From the NCBI GenBank assembly GCA_031556035.1, contig JAVBTT010000010.1:44613-108612 (forward strand): 64,000 nt of DNA, written 5' to 3'. A program made the translations under genes and the position numbers. Positions 1 through 8,541 of this stretch are shown here, piece by piece. The notes below the pieces were generated by a model. That model was given only the letters and a program-made list of their open reading frames with translations. It did no database searches and was not told the DNA's origin. The DNA comes from JAVBTT01 sp031556035. GTDB taxonomy: Bacteria > Bacillota > Clostridia > Oscillospirales > UBA929. Every line of letters starts with the position of its first letter. The first letter of the stretch is position 1.

Positions 1-891
1 TTCCGCAATGTCGTCAAACGGGTAGGAGACCGATGTAACTCCAGGCGTTATATAATGAAGCATGCTCATATTGTCAAAGCTTATTAGTGAAATGTCGTCA
101 GGCACCTTAATGTTCATCGTATTGAGAAAGCTCATCAGGCGGATGGCATTTATGTCGTTAAAGCATATAAACGCAGTCGGCATATTGTCATTGTGTATCA
201 GATTGTGCACGTTTTGGCAGTTGTCGGTATCGAGTATCACATGCTGCTGTTCAAGTGAAAGACCATTTGCTTCCAACGTGCGCACTATCCCCTTCAGGCG
301 TTTATTATAGGTATATTGGTTTGAGCTGTTATCCCATATAGTGAAATACCCGATTTTTTTATGCCCGAGATCCAGCAGATACTGAGTTGCCCTCGCCGAG
401 GCCTGCTCGTAGTTTATCGAAACAAAATCAAAATTGTAATTCTTGATTTTGCGTATCACCGTCACAACCGGTATGCCCATCTGCATTATTTTTTTTATTT
501 CCGAGCCGTCATCCCCCAGGGGGAATAAGATAATGCCATCAGCGTTTATCTTTAAATGCTCAGCCAGACACTTCCTCTCTAATTCAATATTGAATTCCGA
601 AAATGAGACCATGGTGTGATATCCCTGTATCTTGGCCGCCTTCGTCACTGAGACGAGGAGATCCGCAAAAAACGGCAACGCCGCAGGCACAATTATCCCG
701 ATAATTTTTGATTTTCCCGCCTTATAGTAAGAGGGCAGGTTTGCCTTGTGATAGTTTAACTGCGCGGCGGTGCTCAGAATCAAATCTCTTGTCTCTTTTT
801 TTATATTGCTGCGATTATTCATGGCGCGGTCCACAGTCGCCTGGGATACGCCACAGGCCTTCGCGATGTCGTATGTGGTTATGCGGGCCAT
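1..891 (-). CDS. LacI-family transcriptional regulator (C-terminus beyond window)
   Basis: The frame is open from an ATG at 891 to the left edge, giving 297 codons with no stop, so the last residues are missing. The N-terminus reads MARITTYDIAKACGVSQATV followed by DRAMNN, the typical LacI/GalR helix-turn-helix with the hinge after it. The rest is the periplasmic-binding-like effector domain, and the last visible residues (YPFDDIAE) match the region near the family's C-terminus, so little is lost. GGAGGG lies 9 nt before the start. The gene is divergent from the TRAP transporter/isomerase run and probably represses it in response to an intermediate of the imported substrate. That role is inferred from position and from the palindrome at 1215-1239. 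Confidence 0.93.
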   Translation of the reverse strand, partial: MARITTYDIAKACGVSQATVDRAMNNRSNIKKETRDLILSTAAQLNYHKANLPSYYKAGKSKIIGIIVPAALPFFADLLVSVTKAAKIQGYHTMVSFSEFNIELERKCLAEHLKINADGIILFPLGDDGSEIKKIMQMGIPVVTVIRKIKNYNFDFVSINYEQASARATQYLLDLGHKKIGYFTIWDNSSNQYTYNKRLKGIVRTLEANGLSLEQQHVILDTDNCQNVHNLIHNDNMPTAFICFNDINAIRLMSFLNTMNIKVPDDISLISFDNMSMLHYITPGVTSVSYPFDDIAE

Positions 892-920
892 CAGTCAACA
901 CCCTCCTTTGAAATGTATTC

Positions 921-949
921 ATTATATCATGTATTATGACGTAAATCAA
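921..949 (-). promoter_or_regulatory. Sigma-A-type promoter for the lacI-family gene
   Basis: On the minus strand TTGATT (944-949) and TATAAT (921-926) are separated by 17 nt. This gives a short leader of about 25 nt before the regulator's start at 891. Confidence 0.65.
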
Positions 950-1001
950 TCATCATCGTCAACTTTCCAGCACAGAACACAAATCAAGCCATGAGAGCCA
1001 T

Positions 1002-1047
1002 GCCGCAGGCATTTCCCGCCTGTTTCACCGCCGGGAATGCCTGCGGC
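1002..1047. repeat. Long intergenic inverted repeat (hairpin)
   Basis: Arms at 1002-1018 and 1032-1047 are complementary over 16 bp with a single bulged T (GCCGCAGGCATTTCCCG against its partner). It lies between the divergent lacI and dctP promoters and has no T-run on either side, so it is not an obvious terminator. It could be a relic of a dispersed palindromic repeat. Confidence 0.6.
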
Positions 1048-1154
1048 TCTATATGTTGTTCTTAATGACTATAGTCAAGCAGCGCAATAATAAATGCAAG
1101 AAGCATTTAAATTATCCAGTTTTATGTCAGCAATAATAATAAAAATATTGATTG

Positions 1155-1183
1155 TTGACCCGCATATTTGTGTATGTTACACT
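1155..1183 (+). promoter_or_regulatory. Promoter of the TRAP/isomerase operon
   Basis: TTGACC (1155-1160) and TACACT (1178-1183) are spaced by 17 nt. The predicted transcription start is near 1190, about 25 nt before the palindrome at 1215. Confidence 0.6.
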
Positions 1184-1214
1184 ACAAAATGAAAGCAGCG
1201 CTATAGGGATACCA

Positions 1215-1239
1215 CATCATTTTACGATGTAAAATGATG
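1215..1239. promoter_or_regulatory. Candidate operator for the LacI-family repressor
   Basis: CATCATTTTAC and GTAAAATGATG form a perfect 11-bp inverted repeat around a 3-nt centre (GAT). It sits just downstream of the predicted start site. A second, smaller palindrome (TGATGT-AAAA-ACATCA, 1234-1249) overlaps its right arm. Position and symmetry fit a repressor site; binding by the adjacent LacI protein is inference. Confidence 0.6.
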
Positions 1240-1323
1240 TAAAAACATCACTGATATCGCGTTTTCCCCGACAACCCGCGTGGTTTATTAAACCATCAAT
1301 TATATGAAAGGAAGACTAAGAAG

Positions 1324-2403
1324 ATGAAAAAGCTTGCAAAGGCCCTGGCGCTGACTCTAGCGATCGCGGTGATATTTTCGCTCGCCTCCTGCGCTTCCCC
1401 GGTTTCCAGCCCGCCCGCCACGTCGCATTCCGCGGCCACGTCCGCCTCGCCATCCTCAGGCAATACGGAAACGTCTACTGAACCCGGAAAGACCCATGTC
1501 ATCAAGATCTGCGACAGTCAGCCGGCTGGCTCCCCGATCGTCACACACATTGAGCTTTTTGGAGAATATCTTAGTGAAGCATCGGGCGGGAGGATAACAG
1601 TTGAGGTTTTCCCGGCCGCGATGATGGGTGACGGCACGTCATGCATGCAGCAGGTTCAGATAGGTTCGCTTGATATGTACCGCTGCGACGCTTCCGCGCT
1701 TTATGATTTCGGGGTGGACAGCATGAAAATCCCAGGGCTGCCCTATCTCTTCAACAGCCGGGAGCACGCTATGGACGCGATGTATGGCGAGATTGGGGAT
1801 AAGTTCCTGCAAGACACAACCGATGCCGACGTCGGATTTGTCGGACTTGGCTATTTGATAGATTCAGCCAGATGTCTTTTCACAGTCGATAGAAAGGTCG
1901 ATACGCTCGCGGCCGCAAAGGGCCTTAAAACACGCAGCCTTTCCGCTGCGCTTTTTGTGGACTACAAGTCGGCGCTTGGCTTTAATCCGGTGCCGCTGCC
2001 CTTTAGCGAAGTCTATACCTCACTTTCCACCGGCGTCATTGACGGCGCCTGGAATACAATTGACTCCTTCGTCACAAACAAGCTGTACGAGGTGTGCAAG
2101 TACTTCATATGGACCGACACCCTTTTTAGCGCGTATCCAGTCGTTTTCTCCGAGGTAAACTGGGCTAATTATTCTTCGGAGGATCAGCGGCTGATCATCG
2201 ACTCATGGCAAAAAGCAATGGATAAATACGACGTCGCCGTCGGTGAGAACCGCGAAAAATTCGTTTCACAAATGGAGGCTGAGGGCGTTGAATTTGTCGA
2301 GCTGACCGACAAAGATGAGTGGGCAAAGGCAGTAGAGCCTGTAATAAAGGAATATAGCGTCGGCTATGAGGATATAGTTCAGTCCATTCGCGACATGGGT
2401 TAA
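1324..2403 (+). CDS. dctP: TRAP transporter solute-binding lipoprotein (DctP family)
   Basis: This 359-residue protein has a lipoprotein signal (SLASC lipobox at about residue 24), then a Ser/Thr/Pro-rich tether to about residue 60 and a DctP-type binding domain. Family features are visible: the VFPAAMMGDG and QQVQIGSLDM segments, an IPGLPYLF stretch, and the later PLPFSEVYTSLSTGVIDGAW block typical of DctP/SiaP proteins. It should be anchored outside the membrane and deliver a carboxylated or otherwise anionic substrate to DctQM. It is the first gene of the operon, 75 nt downstream of the operator palindrome. The substrate is not readable from sequence. TRAP systems characteristically take organic or sugar acids. 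Confidence 0.93.
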   Translation: MKKLAKALALTLAIAVIFSLASCASPVSSPPATSHSAATSASPSSGNTETSTEPGKTHVIKICDSQPAGSPIVTHIELFGEYLSEASGGRITVEVFPAAMMGDGTSCMQQVQIGSLDMYRCDASALYDFGVDSMKIPGLPYLFNSREHAMDAMYGEIGDKFLQDTTDADVGFVGLGYLIDSARCLFTVDRKVDTLAAAKGLKTRSLSAALFVDYKSALGFNPVPLPFSEVYTSLSTGVIDGAWNTIDSFVTNKLYEVCKYFIWTDTLFSAYPVVFSEVNWANYSSEDQRLIIDSWQKAMDKYDVAVGENREKFVSQMEAEGVEFVELTDKDEWAKAVEPVIKEYSVGYEDIVQSIRDMG

Positions 2404-2503
2404 TACTAATCCCATGTTAAAACCTTTCCGTTTAGAAATTTGCAAAAGTTTGCCGCAGTATACTTCTTCAAATTAATGCGTCAGATTTTAACAGGCATTA
2501 GTA
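2404..2503. repeat. Dispersed 100-bp element with terminal inverted repeats (copy 1)
   Basis: The stretch begins TACTAATCCCATGTTAAAA and ends with the near-complement (TTTTAACAGGCATTAGTA), with an internal TTTGCAAAAGTTTGCCGCAG-like core. The reverse complement of 10477-10577 aligns with it along its whole length. It fills the gap between dctP and dctQ. It carries no frame of its own and is MITE- or REP-like in size. Confidence 0.72.
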
Positions 2504-2611
2504 TAAGTACTTCTTTGAATTGCGGCGGCAGGAGACACTGCCCAATGCGCGTTACATAATGCCGCCGCAATACTATTGCAGGAAAATGATACTGAAAGGC
2601 AGCTGCCCACT

Positions 2612-3091
2612 ATGATTAAGGCTATCAGACAGACATATGCGGCGTTCTTCAGCATCGTTGACGCCCTGTCGATTTTTTTCGCAATCGGCATGGTAATCAT
2701 CATGGTCTATAATGTTTTCATGCGCTATGTTATGCAGAATACGCCAAGATGGGGGGACGAAATGTCCTTGTTCTGCATGATCTGGTTTGGCCTGTTGAGC
2801 GCATCGATAGCGATGAAGGATGACCGTCATATCCGGGTTCGATTTTGGAATGACATTTTGCCTCCGAAGGGCGTGAAGGTGTTGGAGCTCATTCTTCATC
2901 TCCTTGCCTGCGTGGTTCTGATCGTGCTCTGCAGGGAAGGGATGGCTCTTATGAAGCTTGCCGGCGCAACGCGCATGAGCGGCTCCGGATGGCCGTTGTG
3001 GACCTTATACATATCCCTGCCAATATCGTCGGTTTGCATGATAATCGGAGCGGTAGGAAGGAGTTGTGAAATCATTGGAAGGAAATCTTGA
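2612..3091 (+). CDS. dctQ: TRAP transporter small permease (DctQ family)
   Basis: This is a 159-residue integral membrane protein with four hydrophobic segments (roughly residues 15-40, 50-68, 90-110 and 128-148) and the family pattern NVFMRYV followed by WGDEMSLFCMIWFGLL and a basic DDRHIRV loop. It forms the membrane complex with DctM. I chose ATG 2612, preceded by GAAAGG. A TTG 36 nt upstream is in frame but has no ribosome site. The last codons overlap dctM by 26 nt, which suggests coupled translation. The gap from dctP is filled by the 100-bp inverted-repeat element. Confidence 0.9.
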   Translation: MIKAIRQTYAAFFSIVDALSIFFAIGMVIIMVYNVFMRYVMQNTPRWGDEMSLFCMIWFGLLSASIAMKDDRHIRVRFWNDILPPKGVKVLELILHLLACVVLIVLCREGMALMKLAGATRMSGSGWPLWTLYISLPISSVCMIIGAVGRSCEIIGRKS

Positions 3092-4370
3092 TGTTCTGCT
3101 CATTCTGCTCGGTTCGTTTTTTATTTTGATATTCTCCGGATTTCATATCGGCCTGGCGGTATTGGCCTCATCCTTCATCACGTGCCTGTATATGGGCATC
3201 CCTCTACAGACCATGGCGATACAAGTCATTAAAAGCATGAACGTGTATTCTCTAATGGCCGTCCCGTTTTTTATCATAGCTGGTGAAATTATGATGCGAG
3301 GGGGGATAACAGACAGACTTGTGAATCTCTCTAAAGCGCTCATTGGCTGGATGAAGGGGAGTCTTTCGCAGGCTAACATAGTCGCGAGCCTTTTTTTCGG
3401 GTCTATTTCCGGCTCCTCGGCCGCGGATACCGCGTCAATCGGCGCAATGATGATCCCTGTTATGGAAAAGGACGGCTATGAGCGCGATTTCGCCACTAGC
3501 GTTACGATGGCCAGCTCGGTTGAGAGCATGCTTATTCCACCGAGCCATAACATGGTTCTTTTTGCCTTGGCGGCGGGCAATGTTTCCATTGCGAGGCTGT
3601 TCATGGGCGGAGTGGTTCCCGGGATCCTGCTCGCATTGACCTTGAGCGTCTATTGCTATTTTATCGCGCGCAAGCGCAACCATCCAAAAGGCGACCGGTT
3701 CCGGCTGGGCGTGGCCTGGAAAGCATTTACAAAAGCGCTTCCGGGGCTGAGCACGGTGTTAATTGTCGTTGTGGGCGTGATCGGCGGCTTTTTTACAGCG
3801 ACAGAGGCCGCAGCTTTCGCGGTCATATGGTCGCTGATTGTCGGCTTATTTATTTACAAAGAGATAAAGTTTAAGGACATTCCGGGTATTTTCAAGAGTG
3901 CGCTGAAAACGGTATCCATCATACTGCTGCTTATTGGCGCTTCCGGCTGCTTTGGATGGCTGATTTCTTACATTGGCATTGCGGATATGCTGGCGAGCTG
4001 GATGCTCGGCATCACCTCAAGCAGGATTCTCATTTTGCTGATGATAAACGTGTTCCTGCTCGTTTGCGGAATGCTTATGGATATGGCTGCGCTTATCCTG
4101 ATAGTCACCCCCATTCTGTTGCCGGTTGTGACACATCTTGGCATGGATCCTGTGCAATTTTGCATGATGCTCATCATCAACCTGGGAATTGGTTTGATTA
4201 CACCGCCTGTGGGCAACACACTCTTCATCGGAAGCGCGATCTCCAAGCTGAGCATAGGGCGGCTGTCCAGATCCATGGTACCATTTTATGTGGTTATGGT
4301 TATTGCGCTTCTATTGGTGACGTTTGTCCCGGGTATTTCCACGATATTGCCCGATTTATTGGTCAAATGA
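3066..4370 (+). CDS. dctM: TRAP transporter large permease (DctM family)
   Basis: This 434-residue polytopic protein is the usual DctM length and has about 12 hydrophobic segments. Family hallmarks include AVPFFIIAGEIMMRGGIT, GSISGSSAADTASIGAMMIP and the late GLITPPVGNTLFIGSAI segment. It is the sodium-coupled transport subunit that works with DctP and DctQ. The start is a GTG directly after AGGAAGGAG and overlaps the dctQ end. Downstream the isomerase-family gene follows after 19 nt, so transport and metabolism are co-transcribed. Confidence 0.95.
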   Translation: MKSLEGNLDVLLILLGSFFILIFSGFHIGLAVLASSFITCLYMGIPLQTMAIQVIKSMNVYSLMAVPFFIIAGEIMMRGGITDRLVNLSKALIGWMKGSLSQANIVASLFFGSISGSSAADTASIGAMMIPVMEKDGYERDFATSVTMASSVESMLIPPSHNMVLFALAAGNVSIARLFMGGVVPGILLALTLSVYCYFIARKRNHPKGDRFRLGVAWKAFTKALPGLSTVLIVVVGVIGGFFTATEAAAFAVIWSLIVGLFIYKEIKFKDIPGIFKSALKTVSIILLLIGASGCFGWLISYIGIADMLASWMLGITSSRILILLMINVFLLVCGMLMDMAALILIVTPILLPVVTHLGMDPVQFCMMLIINLGIGLITPPVGNTLFIGSAISKLSIGRLSRSMVPFYVVMVIALLLVTFVPGISTILPDLLVK

Positions 4371-4389
4371 GTGCTGGAGGAAATGCGAC

Positions 4390-5811
4390 ATGTCAAAAAT
4401 AAAAGTAGGCGTTTTATCTTTTTCCGATGTCCGTGCGGATGTGCATGAGTCATTGAAGGAGGAAATCGGAAGGCAAGCCGATCAAATAAAGGAGGCTCTT
4501 GCCTCGACCGGAGAAATTACCGTCTTTGACACGACGGAAATTGTCAGAAGCAACGGGACTGCGCGTGAATGCGCACTGCAGCTAAAGGCCCTGCTTCTCG
4601 ACGCTGTTGTTTTTAATGTGCCGGTTTTCGCCTTTCCGAATTTTTCTTTAATTGCCAGCAGTATTTTAAAGCTCCCAACCTTCCTTATATCGAACGTCAA
4701 CGGAAACCTTCCCGGCCTTGGCGGCCTGCAGGCGGCGACAAATCTTATGCGGCAGTGCGGGTATTCATGCGAAAAGGCTTGGGGCAATATTAAGGAAAAA
4801 ACGGTTTTGGACAAATGCATGCGCTTTTTGCGAGCGGCATACGCCTCAAGCCAGCTAAATGGAAGCGTGTTCGGGCTGATCGGAGGGCGCAGCATTGGCA
4901 TGGGAAGCGGTGTGGCGTGCGCCGATTCCTGGCAGCGCACATTCGGAGTTGACATTGACCATGTGGATCAGTCAGAAATCCTGCGGCGCGCCGATGGTAT
5001 TGACGATGTAAAGGTGGAGAGCGCCTTCAGATGGCTGTCTGAGCACGTAAACATAGAGTATGACGAAGAAAAGTTGACTGAGAAATCGTTAAAAACGCAA
5101 CTCCGCCACTATTACGCAACCAAAGATATATGTGAAGAGAAAAGCTTCGCTTTTGTCGGAGTTAAATGCCATTATGAAATGAGCGCCTATTATTGCACCC
5201 AATGCCTTTCTGCGGCTTTTTTCAATGATCCTTACGATTGGGACGGTCCAAAGGAAACACGTGTCTTTACTTGCGAGGCGGACTGTGAGGGCGGCCTGAC
5301 CATGCAGATTATGAAGCTGCTCTCCGGAAAACCAGCAATATTCTCTGACCTGCGCTTTTACAACAAGGAGCAGGGTGTTTTTTATCTTTGCAACTGCGGC
5401 GCGATGGCGACCTGGTACTCATCCCAAAGCGACAATTTTTTGGAAAACCTTAGAGGAGTGTCACTGCGCCCCATAATCTCCAAGTATGCGGGGCAGGGCG
5501 CCCACGTACAATATGTCGCCGCAGGCTCATCGGAGAAAATGACCTTTGGCAGGCTGACACATGATGGCAGCGGCTTTATCTTCACGGTATTTACTGGCCA
5601 TGCCATAAACATGCCGGAGCGTGCGCTTGAAGAGACCTGCCCGGTCTGGCCCCATATATTCGTAGTTGCTGACGCGCCCGTGGATTCTATTTTAGAAAAG
5701 TACGACTGCAATCACGTACACGCCGTAGCGGGAGATTATGTTGAGGAAATCAGGCAGTTTTGCAGGCTGAAAAACATCGAGTTCCGCTATATTGTTACGC
5801 CGGAACAGTAA
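4390..5811 (+). CDS. L-fucose/L-arabinose isomerase-family protein
   Basis: The protein has 473 residues, starting at ATG 4390 with GGAGG 9 nt upstream. Its fold pattern is that of the FucI/AraA aldose-ketose isomerase superfamily: an N-terminal Rossmann-like half (KIKVGVLSFSD...), a central part with a VKCHYE metal-ligand-like motif, a CEADCEGGLTMQIMK segment matching the FucI C-terminal domain, and a final HVHAVAGDY stretch. It has no close look of classical FucI, which is longer (about 590 residues), so the substrate is probably different. In context it would isomerise the imported sugar or sugar acid to a 2-ketose that transketolase can use. The reaction is inferred from the family only. 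Confidence 0.8.
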   Translation: MSKIKVGVLSFSDVRADVHESLKEEIGRQADQIKEALASTGEITVFDTTEIVRSNGTARECALQLKALLLDAVVFNVPVFAFPNFSLIASSILKLPTFLISNVNGNLPGLGGLQAATNLMRQCGYSCEKAWGNIKEKTVLDKCMRFLRAAYASSQLNGSVFGLIGGRSIGMGSGVACADSWQRTFGVDIDHVDQSEILRRADGIDDVKVESAFRWLSEHVNIEYDEEKLTEKSLKTQLRHYYATKDICEEKSFAFVGVKCHYEMSAYYCTQCLSAAFFNDPYDWDGPKETRVFTCEADCEGGLTMQIMKLLSGKPAIFSDLRFYNKEQGVFYLCNCGAMATWYSSQSDNFLENLRGVSLRPIISKYAGQGAHVQYVAAGSSEKMTFGRLTHDGSGFIFTVFTGHAINMPERALEETCPVWPHIFVVADAPVDSILEKYDCNHVHAVAGDYVEEIRQFCRLKNIEFRYIVTPEQ

Positions 5812-5833
5812 CCTGGAAGGGAGGTTTGCCAAA

Positions 5834-6658
5834 TTGCTTTGTTATCAGATGGCCACTCCTGATATCGCGATATCGCCGGAGGTTACGGCCTACCAGGGCG
5901 ACCTGGATCAGGGTCTATCCGCCCTGTCCGCCTTGGGCTACAACGGCGTGGAATTCATGACACTGGCGCCTGACAGGCTTGATGTGGGCAAAATTGAGGA
6001 AATGCTCTCCAAATACGGCCTGTCTGTTCCACTGATATGCACGGGCGAGATATTTGGCCAGCTTCAGTACTCCTTTGCCGATCCGGATGCGGATGTTCGG
6101 GGCAAAGCCGTCGAGCGCCTGAGGGATATTGTTGATTTTGCGTCGAGGCTGGGAGCGAACGTAAATATAGGGCGTGTCCGCGGGCACTATTCGCCGGGCG
6201 TCCCGAAGGAACGCACTTACCGTATGGCAGTTGAAGCGCTGCGTGAGATATGCGACTATGCCGCCCCCAAGGGAGTACAACTGGCTATAGAGACGGTAAC
6301 CATCATGCAGACAAATTTCATCAATACTCTTGAGGAGGCCGCTTTGCTGCTCCATGCCGTGGGGCGCCGGAACTGCAGGCTTATGATGGATGTATTTCAT
6401 ATGAATTTAGAGGAGAAAGACCTGCTTGAGGCGATCCGCAAGTATGCGGAGCTCTGCATACACGTTCATCTTGCCGACAACAACCGACGTTATCCCGGAA
6501 ATTGCGGCCTGGACTTTCGCAAAATTTTGTCGGCGTTTCATGAGGTCGGCTATAGCGGCGCTTTTTGTACCGAGATATTTCAAATCCCCGATCAGGACAG
6601 TGCGGCGAAGGGCGCAATTGAGCATTTGGCCCCGATTATCAGTGAGATTTACGGCTGA
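5834..6658 (+). CDS. Sugar phosphate isomerase/epimerase-like TIM barrel (first copy)
   Basis: This 274-residue protein is of the xylose-isomerase-like TIM barrel superfamily (AP endonuclease family 2 fold). Visible features are ALSALGYNGVEFM near the start, the AIETVTIMQTNF strand carrying a metal-ligand Glu, LMMDVFHMN with Asp and His, HVHLADNNRRYPG and a C-terminal CTEIFQ strand carrying the last Glu. These are the four ligand-bearing strands expected of D-tagatose 3-epimerase or hydroxypyruvate isomerase relatives. I chose TTG 5834, which has AGGGAGGT 8 nt before it; upstream in-frame codons lack a ribosome site. It follows the isomerase gene by 22 nt. It may act as an epimerase or isomerase on an intermediate. 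Confidence 0.85.
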   Translation: MLCYQMATPDIAISPEVTAYQGDLDQGLSALSALGYNGVEFMTLAPDRLDVGKIEEMLSKYGLSVPLICTGEIFGQLQYSFADPDADVRGKAVERLRDIVDFASRLGANVNIGRVRGHYSPGVPKERTYRMAVEALREICDYAAPKGVQLAIETVTIMQTNFINTLEEAALLLHAVGRRNCRLMMDVFHMNLEEKDLLEAIRKYAELCIHVHLADNNRRYPGNCGLDFRKILSAFHEVGYSGAFCTEIFQIPDQDSAAKGAIEHLAPIISEIYG

Positions 6659-6748
6659 TATTATTATCCGGCACTCGAACAGTCGAATAACACATGGCGA
6701 GCGCGGAGGCTTATAGACAGAGATCAATGTCAGGGGGGGCGCGATAAA

Positions 6749-7582
6749 ATGACGCGGGAGAGAAAAACGGAGCTCGACAGCATGTGCGCTGAGTTCCGCA
6801 AGGATGTGCTGAGCGTATTGCACAGTATTCAGACAGGTCATCCGGGCGGCTCCCTGTCCGTATGCGAAATATTGGCCGCGATTTACATGGAAAAAGCCAA
6901 TATCAATCCAAATAACCTGAAGGACCCCAATCGGGACAAGGTCGTGCTCAGCAAAGGCCATGCCGCCCCCATGCTGTATAGGATTTTAGCCGAGAAGGGG
7001 TTTTTTCCTTTGGGGGACATGAAATCTCTTCGGCAGATAGGAAGCCATTTGCAGGGACATCCCTCGTTGCATACGCCGGGCGTCGAGGTGACAAGCGGCC
7101 CGCTGGGGTGCGCATATGCCGCAGCGCTCGGCATTGCGCTTGCGGACAGACTGGACGGCAGGGAGTCCTATGTTTACGTTGTCCTGGGTGACGGCGAAAT
7201 CAACGAGGGCGTGATCTGGGAAACCTGTATGAACGCCTCCAAGCAGAAGGCTGACCGTATGATCTCCATTCTTGACTGGAACGGCGTGCAGCTCGACGGA
7301 GACACCTCAGAGATCATGCCGATGGGAGATTTGGAGGAAAAATTCAGGGCGTTTGGCTACAATACAATCTTCGTGAGGAACGGTCACGACGTACGGTCAC
7401 TTTGCGACGCCATCGACGCGGCGAAGGCATTCAGGGGCAAACCCTCAATTATACTCGCAAAAACCGTCAAGGGAAGGGGCGTGTCGTTTATGGAAGGAAA
7501 AAGCTCCTGGCATGGCCGGCCTATCGACCGCGAGAGCTACGACACTGCCATGCGGGATTTGGAGGAGCGTGCGCATGGGTAA
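6749..7582 (+). CDS. Transketolase N-terminal (TPP-binding) subunit
   Basis: This 277-residue protein corresponds only to the TPP pyrophosphate-binding half of transketolase. HPGGS (His31) is the conserved N-terminal motif, SKGHAAP (about 68-74) follows, and GDGEINEG (147-154) with the following Asn-containing LDWNGVQLDG is the magnesium/TPP signature. AGGGGGG precedes the ATG. The C-terminal half is the next gene, overlapping by 8 nt, so the two form a split transketolase made in equal amounts. Such split enzymes are common in special sugar pathways (for example the sulfo-transketolase route) as well as in core metabolism. The location inside this operon suggests a dedicated catabolic role: moving a two-carbon ketol unit from a ketose to glyceraldehyde 3-phosphate. 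Confidence 0.95.
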   Translation: MTRERKTELDSMCAEFRKDVLSVLHSIQTGHPGGSLSVCEILAAIYMEKANINPNNLKDPNRDKVVLSKGHAAPMLYRILAEKGFFPLGDMKSLRQIGSHLQGHPSLHTPGVEVTSGPLGCAYAAALGIALADRLDGRESYVYVVLGDGEINEGVIWETCMNASKQKADRMISILDWNGVQLDGDTSEIMPMGDLEEKFRAFGYNTIFVRNGHDVRSLCDAIDAAKAFRGKPSIILAKTVKGRGVSFMEGKSSWHGRPIDRESYDTAMRDLEERAHG

Positions 7583-8528
7583 GTCAATTAGAGACGCTTA
7601 CGGCGAAGCCCTTCTCAAGTACGGCGGGGCGGACGTCAGGGTGGTGGTGCTGGACGCCGATGTATCCAGCTCAACTAAATCGGGTGTTTTTGCGGCGCAA
7701 TATCCTGAGCGCTTCTTTAACTGCGGCATTTCCGAAGGCGCTATGGCTGGAATGGCGTCGGGCTTTGCCATTGCCGGGAAGATAGCTTTTGTAAACACCT
7801 TCGCCGTGTTTATCAGCACTATGTGCGCGGTTGCGGCAAGGACGTATTTATCCTATTCCCGCCTTAATGTAAAGTTGATGGGAGCTTACGCCGGGTTATC
7901 CGCCGGATTTGACGGCTCGACCCACCATACCCTTGAGGATATTGCCATTATGCGCGCCATGCCGAATATGGTGGTTATGGTGGCCTCCGACGAAGCCGCA
8001 ACGGATTGGATGGTCAAAACAGCAATAGATACGGACGCACCGATGTACATCAGGCTCTCAAGGGAAGCGGCGCCATCCTGCCACGGCGAGAATCCCGCTT
8101 TTGAGCTCGGAAAATGCTTCGTTGTTAGGGAGGGCAGGGACGCGACCGTTTTCGCGTGCGGCATAATGGTATCCGAAGCCTTAAAAGCGGCGGACGTCCT
8201 GTCGGCTAAGGGCATTGAGATCAAGGTCGCGGATATGTTCTGCATCAAGCCGCTCGATCGCGAGCTCCTGCTCAAATGCGCCAGGGAAACGGGCGCGGTG
8301 GTCACAGCGGAGGAGCACAGTATAATTGGCGGACTCGGATCCGCCGTCGCGGAGGAGCTGGTCAAAAGTGATGTGAGCGTGCCGGTGGAAATGGTCGGAA
8401 TGCGCGATTGCCATGCCGAGTCCGGTATGTATGGCGCACTTTTGCAAAAATATAATATGGATGCGGCGGCGATAACCGCCGCTGTGGAGAAAGTGATTGC
8501 GAGAAAGAACAAAATACGCTCTATGTGA
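7575..8528 (+). CDS. Transketolase C-terminal subunit
   Basis: This 317-residue protein carries the pyrimidine-binding and C-terminal domains. FNCGISEGAM contains the catalytic Glu (about residue 54) that activates TPP, followed by GFAIAGKIAFVNTFAVF. MRAMPNMVVM and the C-terminal VTAEEHSIIGGLGSAV are also family-typical. The start is ATG 7575, inside the end of the N-terminal subunit, with GGAGG upstream at 7561, indicating translational coupling. It completes the active site with the preceding gene product. The next gene begins 13 nt after its stop. Confidence 0.95.
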   Translation: MGKSIRDAYGEALLKYGGADVRVVVLDADVSSSTKSGVFAAQYPERFFNCGISEGAMAGMASGFAIAGKIAFVNTFAVFISTMCAVAARTYLSYSRLNVKLMGAYAGLSAGFDGSTHHTLEDIAIMRAMPNMVVMVASDEAATDWMVKTAIDTDAPMYIRLSREAAPSCHGENPAFELGKCFVVREGRDATVFACGIMVSEALKAADVLSAKGIEIKVADMFCIKPLDRELLLKCARETGAVVTAEEHSIIGGLGSAVAEELVKSDVSVPVEMVGMRDCHAESGMYGALLQKYNMDAAAITAAVEKVIARKNKIRSM

Positions 8529-8541
8529 AAGGAAAGGCGTT

